Source: Coriobacteriaceae bacterium
Lineage (GTDB): Bacteria; Actinomycetota; Coriobacteriia; Coriobacteriales; UMGS124
DNA length: 5,272 nucleotides
Reading direction: 5' to 3'
Assembly (NCBI GenBank): GCA_019420325.1
Contig: JAHZHK010000007.1
Span: 21,919-27,190, forward strand
In this document: piece after piece, positions 1-4,543 of the stretch
How positions within the stretch are numbered: the first letter of the stretch is position 1
How the letters are laid out: every line of letters begins with the position of its first letter
Position numbers and translations under genes: made by a program
Notes under the pieces: generated by a model
What the model was told of the DNA's origin: nothing
The model's database searches: none
The model's input: the letters and a program-made list of their open reading frames with translations, nothing else

Positions 1-1041
1 GCCCACATAGGCAACGGCTGCCTGGCCGGGCGTCATGGCGCGCTGGGGCTCGTCGAAGTCTACGCGCACGCGCCCGTCGGGCAGCGCCGTGAGACGGGCG
101 GGCTGTTCGCGCTGGCGGTAATGCGTCTTCACGGCGCAGACCAAGGGCTCGTCTTGGGATGTGCGCTGCGCCCAGACCCAGTTCCAATCGGTAGCGGTGC
201 AGCTGGAAGCCATGAGCGTCTCCTGGGGGCCCAGCGTCACGGTGTTGGTGGCCATGTCCTTGGCGCAGACGTACATGGGCTCGCGCAGCGCCACGCCCAG
301 GCCTTTGCGCTGGCCGATCGTGTAGCCGGCCGCGCCCTTGTGCGTGCCCACGCGTGTGCCGTCGCAGGTGAGAATGGCGCCCTCCTCGTAGGGACATCCC
401 CGTCTGCGCTCAAGAAACGCCAGGTAGTCGCCGTCGGGCACAAAGCAGATGTCCTGACTTTCGGCCTTGTGGGCGTTGCGAAAGCCTTGCTCCTCGGCGA
501 TGACGCGAACTTCCGGCTTCGTGAGCCCGCCCAAGGGGAACATCGTGTGCGCAAGCTGGTCTTGCGTGAGCGCGTAAAGCACATAGCTCTGGTCTTTTGC
601 GGGGTCGGCGGCCTTGCTGAGCGTGCAGCGGCCTGTCTCATCGCGGCCCACCTGCACGTAATGTCCCGTGGCGATGTAGTCGCAGCCCAGCTCGCGGGCG
701 CGGTGCAGAAGCAGGTCGAACTTCATGAAGCGGTTGCAATCGATGCAGGGGTTGGGCGTGAGGCCGCTCTCGTAGGCGCGCGCAAAGCGCCCCACGACGC
801 GCTCCTCGAACTCCTCGGTCATGTCGAAGGCGTAGTGGGGGATGCCGAGCCTGCGGCACACGCTGCGGGCGTCTTCGACGTCGTCGACGCTGCAGCAGGT
901 CTTCCCCTGCTTCGCTGCGGCGGCTGGGTCGTTCCACAGGCGCATGGTGGCCCCCACGCAGTCGTGGCCCTGCTGGGTGAGCAGGTACGCGGTCACGCTC
1001 GAGTCCACGCCGCCGCTCATGGCGACAAGCACGCTTGCCAT
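1..1041 (-). CDS. mnmA: tRNA-specific 2-thiouridylase MnmA (C-terminus beyond window)
   Basis: Cytoplasmic enzyme that adenylates C2 of the wobble uridine U34 in tRNA (Lys, Glu, Gln) and replaces the oxygen with sulfur taken from a desulfurase persulfide. The visible 347 residues show the family signature in order: the PP-loop SGGVDSS at 9-15 (ATP binding), a TCCSVDDVEDAR segment at 48-59, NPCIDCN at 97-103 with catalytic Cys102, GHY at 126-128, KDQSYVLY at 149-156, SQDICF at 195-200 with the second catalytic Cys199, and GYTIGQRKGLG at 239-249. The two cysteines fall at the same numbers as in E. coli MnmA (from memory). The ATG at 1041 starts directly on the PP-loop strand and has GGGAGA just upstream, so the start is secure. 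The reading frame stays open to base 1, and roughly the last ten to twenty residues of the C-terminal beta-barrel are probably missing. It lies 9 nt after the desulfurase gene, its expected sulfur donor. Extra Cys99 sits three residues before Cys102. Identification is very secure. Confidence 0.97.
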   Translation of the reverse strand, partial: MASVLVAMSGGVDSSVTAYLLTQQGHDCVGATMRLWNDPAAAAKQGKTCCSVDDVEDARSVCRRLGIPHYAFDMTEEFEERVVGRFARAYESGLTPNPCIDCNRFMKFDLLLHRARELGCDYIATGHYVQVGRDETGRCTLSKAADPAKDQSYVLYALTQDQLAHTMFPLGGLTKPEVRVIAEEQGFRNAHKAESQDICFVPDGDYLAFLERRRGCPYEEGAILTCDGTRVGTHKGAAGYTIGQRKGLGVALREPMYVCAKDMATNTVTLGPQETLMASSCTATDWNWVWAQRTSQDEPLVCAVKTHYRQREQPARLTALPDGRVRVDFDEPQRAMTPGQAAVAYVG

Positions 1042-1053
1042 GTGGTCTCCCTA
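1042..1053 (-). promoter_or_regulatory. mnmA ribosome-binding site overlapping the desulfurase stop codon
   Basis: Read on the minus strand, the desulfurase stop TAG runs straight into GGGAGA, followed by CCAC and the mnmA ATG. The last G of the stop codon is the first G of the Shine-Dalgarno sequence. This arrangement is typical of translationally coupled genes and supports one transcript for both. Confidence 0.8.
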
Positions 1054-2205
1054 TGCCAGGGCGCGCAGGTGCGCGACCGTGTCTTTGATCGTCTGTGCTG
1101 CCGCGGCGATTTCTTCGGCGGTCGTGTCTATGCTGAGCGACATGCGCAGCTGGCCGCGCGCAAGCTCGGGGGCGATGCCCATGGCGGTGAGTACGGGGGA
1201 GGGATGCGTCGCACCCGACTCGCATGCCGAGCCTCCCGCTGCGCACACACCCTTGCGGTCGAGCGCGGCCACGAGAGCCTGGCGGTCCACGCCCTCGAAG
1301 CACATGCCGAGCGTGCCCGCAATGCGCGGGGCGTGCTCGCCAAGGACATGTGCGCCCTCGATGCTGCTCAGCTCGCGCTGCAGCATGTCGCGCAGGGCGC
1401 CAACTTCCTCCTGGTAGCGAGGCAAATCACGGTTTGCCTCCTTGAGTGCGGCCGCAAGACCCACGATGCCGGGGACGTTCTCGGTACCCGCGCGACGGCC
1501 GCGCTCCTGCCCACCGCCCAGAATGAGACTCACAGGCGCAAGTGGCTCGCCGAAGGCCTGATTGCGGCATGCGAACAGACCTACGCCCTTGGGGCCGTGG
1601 AACTTGTGGGCTGAGACGCTCAGCATGTCGATGCCCATGGCCTCGATGTCGATGGCGACATGCCCTGCGCCCTGCACGGCGTCGGTATGGAAGAGCGCGC
1701 CCGCCTCATGAGCCAGCCGTGCCGCTTCCTGGAAGGGTTGCACGGTTCCCACCTCGTTGTTCACGGCCATGAGGCTCACGGCGCACACATCGGGTCCCAT
1801 GGCCTGGGCGATGTCTTCCGCCGATACGACGCCCTCGCTGTTGGGCGCAAGCAACGTCACGCTGAAGCCCTCGATCATGAGCTCGGAGAGCGTGTTGAGA
1901 ATGGCGGGGTGTTCTATCTGCGACGACACGATGCGCGTGCGGCCGTGTGCTTGACCCCACGCGGCAGCGGTGCGCAGTGCCTGGTTGTCGGCTTCGCTGC
2001 CTCCCGAGGTGAACACGACCTCGCTGGGCTTGCAGCCAAGCTCGCCTGCCACATCTTCGCGCGCCTCGTCTACGGCGTAGCGTGCGGCGCGGCCGGCTTT
2101 GTGTTGGGCGCCGGGGTTGGCGCACACGTCGCTCAGATACGGCAGCATCGCCTCAAGCACCGCCGGGTGCACGTAGGTGGTAGCAGCATTGTCGAGATAG
2201 ATCAT
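1051..2205 (-). CDS. iscS: Cysteine desulfurase, IscS/NifS/YrvO type (probable MnmA sulfur donor)
   Basis: Cytoplasmic PLP-dependent enzyme converting L-cysteine to alanine and an enzyme-bound persulfide. The 384 residues have normal class V length and motifs: YLDNAATT at 3-10, SGGSEADN at 67-74, His99 in EHPAILN (stacks on PLP), NNEVGT at 149-154, HTDAVQ at 173-178 (Asp175), SAHKFHGPKG at 198-207 with PLP lysine Lys201, RAGTEN at 238-243, and GGSACESG at 324-331 with catalytic Cys328. The start chosen is the ATG at 2205: it places YLDNAATT at the usual N-terminal position and has GGAAAGG upstream. The frame stays open for 109 more codons, but that extension crosses the promoter and an intergenic hairpin and resembles nothing. 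Close coupling to mnmA, with no IscU or SufU gene following, mirrors the Bacillus yrvO-mnmA pair, so a main role in tRNA thiolation is inferred. A general Fe-S cluster or thiamine role is not excluded. The family is certain; the symbol iscS is a convenience, and nifS or yrvO would fit as well. Confidence 0.95.
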   Translation of the reverse strand: MIYLDNAATTYVHPAVLEAMLPYLSDVCANPGAQHKAGRAARYAVDEAREDVAGELGCKPSEVVFTSGGSEADNQALRTAAAWGQAHGRTRIVSSQIEHPAILNTLSELMIEGFSVTLLAPNSEGVVSAEDIAQAMGPDVCAVSLMAVNNEVGTVQPFQEAARLAHEAGALFHTDAVQGAGHVAIDIEAMGIDMLSVSAHKFHGPKGVGLFACRNQAFGEPLAPVSLILGGGQERGRRAGTENVPGIVGLAAALKEANRDLPRYQEEVGALRDMLQRELSSIEGAHVLGEHAPRIAGTLGMCFEGVDRQALVAALDRKGVCAAGGSACESGATHPSPVLTAMGIAPELARGQLRMSLSIDTTAEEIAAAAQTIKDTVAHLRALA

Positions 2206-2240
2206 GCCAGCCCTTTCCGTCGTGTCGTCAATAGCCCCGC

Positions 2241-2268
2241 ATTGTAGCGCCCAAGCCTGTCCGCAAAC
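2241..2268 (-). promoter_or_regulatory. Probable promoter of the desulfurase-mnmA operon
   Basis: On the minus strand, TACAAT (2246-2241) is a one-mismatch match to the sigma-70 -10 box. The -35 is weak: GTTTGC at a 16-nt spacing (2268-2263), or TTTGCG at 15 nt (2267-2262). Transcription would start near 2234, giving a leader of about 30 nt before the ATG at 2205, which leaves room for the GGAAAGG ribosome-binding site. This start site lies downstream of the cysK terminator, so the operon would be separately transcribed. The -10 is good and the -35 is poor. Confidence 0.45.
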
Positions 2269-2273
2269 CACAA

Positions 2274-2309
2274 GCCGCCCCGCAGCGCAAAATCGCACCA
2301 CAGGGCGGC
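2274..2309. repeat. GC inverted repeat upstream of the desulfurase promoter
   Basis: GCCGCCC (2274-2280) and GGGCGGC (2303-2309) form perfect 7-bp arms around 22 nt, with a further short GCG/CGC pairing inside (2285-2287 with 2294-2296). It ends 5 bp upstream of the candidate -35. It could be an operator, or part of a hairpin in read-through RNA from cysK. In GC-rich DNA such short arms can arise by chance, so no function is assigned. Confidence 0.35.
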
Positions 2310-2397
2310 AGGGGAGAGGGAGGCAAACCATGCAGGTGGAAGGAGGTTCTTTCAGGTTGAGAACAATACAAATGCAAATGCAAGGCAGACGTCGTCC

Positions 2398-2527
2398 GGG
2401 GGCTGAATTCTCCGTAGCGCGCCTGCGCAGTGAAGGCAAGGAATGGGGCGCAGCGCGAAGCGCTTCCGCACCGGGATTCCGCCGCCTTCGGTACGAGCAT
2501 AAGCGCGTGAAGGAGAGTTCAGCCCCC
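2398..2527. repeat. Large imperfect palindrome (about 130 bp) containing the cysK terminator
   Basis: The outer arms 2398-2413 (GGGGGCTGAATTCTCC) and 2512-2527 are reverse complements with one mismatch in 16. Complementarity continues inward in CGCGC (2418-2422 with 2503-2507). After an unpaired stretch it resumes with GAAGGC (2432-2437) against GCCTTC (2484-2489) and GGAAT (2440-2444) against ATTCC (2476-2480). Near the middle, AGCGC and GCGCT flank GAA (2452-2464). Either strand of RNA could fold into one long, interrupted hairpin, and the DNA could extrude a cruciform. The rightmost part can alternatively form the local cysK terminator stem (2503-2536), which is mutually exclusive with the outer stem. 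The nested, nearly centred symmetry suggests a discrete element such as a dispersed intergenic repeat, but only one copy is in view. Confidence 0.65.
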
Positions 2528-2536
2528 TTCACGCGC
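2503..2536 (-). terminator. Intrinsic terminator-like hairpin downstream of cysK
   Basis: Perfect 11-bp arms GCGCGTGAAGG (2503-2513) and CCTTCACGCGC (2526-2536) enclose a 12-nt loop and begin 5 nt past the cysK stop codon. On the minus strand the stem is followed by TTATGCT, so the U tract is short. The stem is strong and GC-rich and the position is right. The poor U tract makes efficiency uncertain, and the hairpin may equally act to protect the 3' end of the cysK mRNA. Confidence 0.65.
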
Positions 2537-2541
2537 GCCCG

Positions 2542-3477
2542 CTATTCCTGCGGGAACAGGGCCGTGGACAGGTAGCGCTCGCCCGTGTCGGCGAGAAGGG
2601 CCACGATTGTCTTGCCCTCGTTCTCGGGCCTCTTGGCCAGCTCGATGGCTGCCCAGGTCGCAGCGCCCGAGGAGATGCCCACGAGCACGCCCTCAGAGTG
2701 ACCTACGAGCTGTGCGGTGGTGAAGGCGTCCTCGTTTTCCACGGGGATGATCTCGTCATAGACCGTGGTGTCGAGGACCTCGGGCACGAAGCCTGCGCCG
2801 ATGCCCTGGATCTTGTGGGCGCCCGAGGTGCCCTTCGAGAGCACCGGCGAGCTTGCGGGTTCCACGGCCACGACCTTCACAGCGGGCTTCTGCTCCTTGA
2901 GATAAGTGCCCACGCCCGTCACGGTGCCGCCCGTGCCCACGCCGGCCACGAACACGTCGACCTCGCCGTCGGTGTCCTGCCAGATTTCGGGGCCGGTCGT
3001 GGCCTTGTGCACGGCGGGGTTGGCCGGGTTCACGAACTGGCCGGCGATAACAGATCCGGGAATCTGGGCCTTGAGCTCCTCGGCCTTGGCGATGGCGCCC
3101 TTCATGCCGGCCGCGCCGTCGGTAAGCACGAGCTCGGCACCATAGCCGCGCATGAGCTTGCGGCGCTCGACGCTCATGGTCTCGGGCATCGTGATGATGA
3201 TGCGGTATCCGCGCGCAGCCGCGATGCTCGCCAGGCCGATGCCGGTGTTGCCCGAGGTGGGCTCGATGATGGTGCCGCCGGGCTGCAGCTCGCCGGAGGC
3301 CTCGGCAGCGTCAATCATGGCCTTGGCAACGCGGTCCTTCACCGAGCCGCCCGGGTTGAAATACTCGAGCTTCACAAGCACGCGAGCCTTCAGGCCGAGC
3401 TTCTTCTCGATGTTGGTGAGCTCGAGCAGGGGGGTGTGGCCGATGGTCTGATCGATGCTGGTGTAGATGTTCGACAT
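2542..3477 (-). CDS. cysK: Cysteine synthase A (O-acetylserine sulfhydrylase)
   Basis: Cytoplasmic PLP enzyme making L-cysteine from O-acetylserine and sulfide, the last step of sulfur assimilation. The 311 residues match the usual CysK length. Visible motifs in order: GHTPLLEL at 13-20, NPGGSVKDR at 41-49 with PLP lysine Lys47, EPTSGNTGIGLA at 72-83 (asparagine loop contacting substrate carboxylate), GTGGT at 181-185 (phosphate-binding loop), HKIQGIGAGF at 221-230, GISSGA at 267-272 (contacts the PLP ring nitrogen) and LADTGERYLST at 295-305. The TSGNTG loop and the GISSGAA C-terminal region are typical of CysK; no CBS regulatory domain follows Lys/Arg-rich extensions, so a cystathionine beta-synthase is unlikely. 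The ATG at 3477 follows AAGGAGAG at a normal distance, so the start is secure. It has its own promoter and a downstream hairpin. The product is the substrate of the desulfurase encoded next. CysM-type use of thiosulfate cannot be excluded from sequence alone. Confidence 0.96.
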   Translation of the reverse strand: MSNIYTSIDQTIGHTPLLELTNIEKKLGLKARVLVKLEYFNPGGSVKDRVAKAMIDAAEASGELQPGGTIIEPTSGNTGIGLASIAAARGYRIIITMPETMSVERRKLMRGYGAELVLTDGAAGMKGAIAKAEELKAQIPGSVIAGQFVNPANPAVHKATTGPEIWQDTDGEVDVFVAGVGTGGTVTGVGTYLKEQKPAVKVVAVEPASSPVLSKGTSGAHKIQGIGAGFVPEVLDTTVYDEIIPVENEDAFTTAQLVGHSEGVLVGISSGAATWAAIELAKRPENEGKTIVALLADTGERYLSTALFPQE

Positions 3478-3523
3478 GGGGGTCTCTCCTTCTTGGGCGG
3501 GGCGCGTTGGTGTTTTTCAGGTA

Positions 3524-3544
3524 AACCTACTTCGTTTGTAGGTT
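3524..3544 (-). promoter_or_regulatory. Perfect inverted repeat at the cysK transcription start (operator or 5' hairpin)
   Basis: AACCTAC (3524-3530) and GTAGGTT (3538-3544) are perfect 7-bp arms around a 7-nt AT-rich spacer. The right end coincides with the predicted +1 of the cysK promoter, so the repeat spans about +1 to +21. A dimeric repressor bound here would block initiation. As RNA it would form a small hairpin at the extreme 5' end of the message. A second overlapping dyad, AGGT-AA-ACCT (3519-3528), adjoins it. I do not recognise it as the site of a specific regulator. Confidence 0.55.
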
Positions 3545-3550
3545 GGTCGT

Positions 3551-3579
3551 ATTAGACACCTGGCCACCCTCCCTGTCAA
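3551..3579 (-). promoter_or_regulatory. Strong sigma-70-type promoter of cysK
   Basis: On the minus strand, the perfect -35 TTGACA (3579-3574) is followed by a 17-nt spacer and TCTAAT (3556-3551). The predicted start is near 3544, giving a leader of about 67 nt. Upstream of the -35 the sequence becomes markedly AT-rich (about 3583-3630), consistent with an UP element. No competing site of this quality is seen in the window. Confidence 0.8.
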
Positions 3580-3638
3580 GAGAGAATTCCTATTTACCTA
3601 TAGATTTAGAGGGATTATTAACAAACCGGCAACTAGCG

Positions 3639-4403
3639 TTAGGAAATGACCCCGGTGACCTCGAGGAGGAGCTTCACGAAGAAGATGACGAGCACCGTGA
3701 GCATCACGGGGCGGGCAATACGCACGCCCTTGCCGATGAAGCAACGCGTGCCGATGTAGGCGCCCAGCATGTTGAAACAGCCGGCCACGAGGCCCAGAGG
3801 CAGCCACACCACGCCGTTTGAGATGAAGACGGTGAGCGCTGCCACGTTGGTAGCGAGGTTCACGACCTTGCAGGTGCCGGTGGCCTGAGTGAGCTTGAGG
3901 TGGCCCACTCCCATGAAGAGCAGCGTGAGGAAGGTTCCCGTGCCCGGGCCGTACACGCCGTCATAGACGCCCACCACGGCGGAGATGGCCGCGCACAGCG
4001 CGAGCGACTTGGCGGGGGCGATCGGCTCCTTCTCCTTGAAGTCCTTGTGGAACATGATGTAGGCGGCTGTGACGGGCACCACTACGAGCATGATCACGCG
4101 GAACACCGCGTCGTCGATCATGAGGGCGATGTTCGCACCCAGGGCCGAACCAGCAAGGGCGAAAACCACGCACACGGCGCAGCGCTTGACCTCGACAAAG
4201 CCCTGCAGGGCATAGCGTAGAGTGGCCACGGCCGTGCCCATGCAGCTGCTCAGCTTGTTCGTGCCCAGGCAGGTGTGTACGGGAAGGCCTGTGATGAGGT
4301 AGGCAGGCAGCGAGATGAGGCCGCCGCCGCCGGCGATGGCGTCTATGAAGCCTGCCACGAACACAAGCGGGCACACGATGAGGAAGATGAAGATCGGGTC
4401 CAT
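3639..4403 (-). CDS. TSUP-family (TauE/SafE, YfcA-like) membrane transporter
   Basis: Integral membrane protein of the 4-toluene sulfonate uptake (TauE/SafE) family, whose members are linked mainly to export or import of sulfur-containing or organic anions. The 254 residues are strongly hydrophobic with about eight membrane segments (roughly 3-20, 28-40, 52-64, 75-95, 99-118, 133-148, 155-168, 182-216 and 231-248). The internal duplication of the family is plain: GFIDAIAGGGG at 18-28 matches GVYDGVYGPGTG at 145-156, and GTNKLSS at 47-53 matches GTCKVVNLATN at 176-186. The ATG at 4403 is preferred because AAGGTGG lies 8 nt upstream; a GTG at 4415 in frame would add four residues and has a poorer site. 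The stop TAA is followed two codons later by TAG. No clear terminator follows, so read-through into cysK, 161 bp on, is possible. Position next to cysK suggests a sulfur oxyanion, sulfide or thiosulfate-like substrate, but the family is broad and substrate and direction are not shown by the sequence. Confidence 0.88.
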   Translation of the reverse strand: MDPIFIFLIVCPLVFVAGFIDAIAGGGGLISLPAYLITGLPVHTCLGTNKLSSCMGTAVATLRYALQGFVEVKRCAVCVVFALAGSALGANIALMIDDAVFRVIMLVVVPVTAAYIMFHKDFKEKEPIAPAKSLALCAAISAVVGVYDGVYGPGTGTFLTLLFMGVGHLKLTQATGTCKVVNLATNVAALTVFISNGVVWLPLGLVAGCFNMLGAYIGTRCFIGKGVRIARPVMLTVLVIFFVKLLLEVTGVIS

Positions 4404-4543
4404 GAAGCTGGCCACCTTGTCTATGGTACGGGCCGCGAAGGCCTTGAGGGCGATGTGACCGAAGCAGTGTAGGCAATTTTTGTCACCGGATTAGGCCATA
4501 ATGGCGTGAACACGCAAAACGCGGCGACGGATGGGGGTGTGAG
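4404..4543. promoter_or_regulatory. Divergent intergenic region between the transporter and polymerase genes
   Basis: This 140-bp gap should hold two outward promoters. For the polymerase, CATAAT (4497-4502, plus strand) is a plausible -10, but no good -35 stands at 16-18 nt upstream. For the transporter, TACACT on the minus strand near 4472-4467 is a possible -10, again without a good -35. Two short palindromes overlap by two bases just downstream of the plus-strand -10. No LexA/DinR box of the GAAC-N4-GTTC type was seen. Confidence 0.35.
4495..4515. repeat. Two overlapping short palindromes upstream of the polymerase gene
   Basis: GCCAT-A-ATGGC (4495-4505) is immediately followed, sharing two bases, by GCGTG-AA-CACGC (4504-4515). 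Both are perfect dyads. They cover the candidate polymerase -10 box and the probable start site, a position suited to a repressor. Neither matches an operator I recognise. Confidence 0.4.

Larger units (their letters stand above)
2206..2541. other. 336-bp intergenic region between cysK and the desulfurase gene
   Basis: No credible gene is seen. From the cysK side it holds the cysK terminator hairpin (2503-2536) within a larger imperfect palindrome (2398-2527). Next come an AT-richer patch with two ATGCAA copies in tandem (around 2371-2382), a purine-rich plus-strand stretch (about 2310-2347), a GC inverted repeat (2274-2309) and a likely desulfurase promoter (2241-2268). Short open frames across it on either strand have arginine/proline/serine-rich translations with no recognisable domain and run through the palindrome. 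No T-box antiterminator core of the AGGGTGG...ACCGCG type was found. Confidence 0.6.

Noticed and set aside
121..1614. Long open frame of 497 codons on the plus strand.
   Set aside because: It lies wholly antisense to mnmA and the desulfurase gene, whose active-site motifs are unmistakable. The translation is alanine/histidine/arginine-rich with no domain, as expected for an antisense shadow in GC-rich DNA.
2228..2500. A 90-codon minus-strand frame in the cysK-desulfurase gap.
   Set aside because: Low-complexity arginine/serine/proline/cysteine translation, no convincing ribosome-binding site, and it spans the palindrome and the desulfurase promoter.
2206..2532. A 109-residue N-terminal extension of the desulfurase, starting at 2532.
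   Set aside because: It runs across the candidate promoter, the palindrome and the cysK terminator, has no recognisable sequence, and the internal ATG at 2205 has its own ribosome-binding site and the normal family N-terminus.
2206..2541. A T-box or other known riboswitch controlling the desulfurase operon.
   Set aside because: A cysteine-responsive T-box was considered because of the long gap, but the conserved antiterminator core is absent and the likely promoter leaves only about 30 nt of leader.
2204..2575. A plus-strand frame of 123 codons with an internal TTG preceded by AAGGAGG near 2340.
   Set aside because: The AAGGAGG is attractive, but the product has no domain and the frame runs through the palindrome and terminator into the cysK 3' end in antisense.
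2698..3555. A 285-codon plus-strand frame opposite cysK.
   Set aside because: Antisense shadow of a clear cysteine synthase; the translation is glycine/histidine/leucine-rich without a domain.
3600..3638. A terminator after the transporter gene.
   Set aside because: No stem longer than a few base pairs and no U tract could be found on the minus strand, so none is claimed.
4404..4543. An SOS (LexA/DinR) box upstream of the polymerase.
   Set aside because: GTGAACACGC looks like one half-site, but the required GTTC partner at 4-nt spacing is missing.
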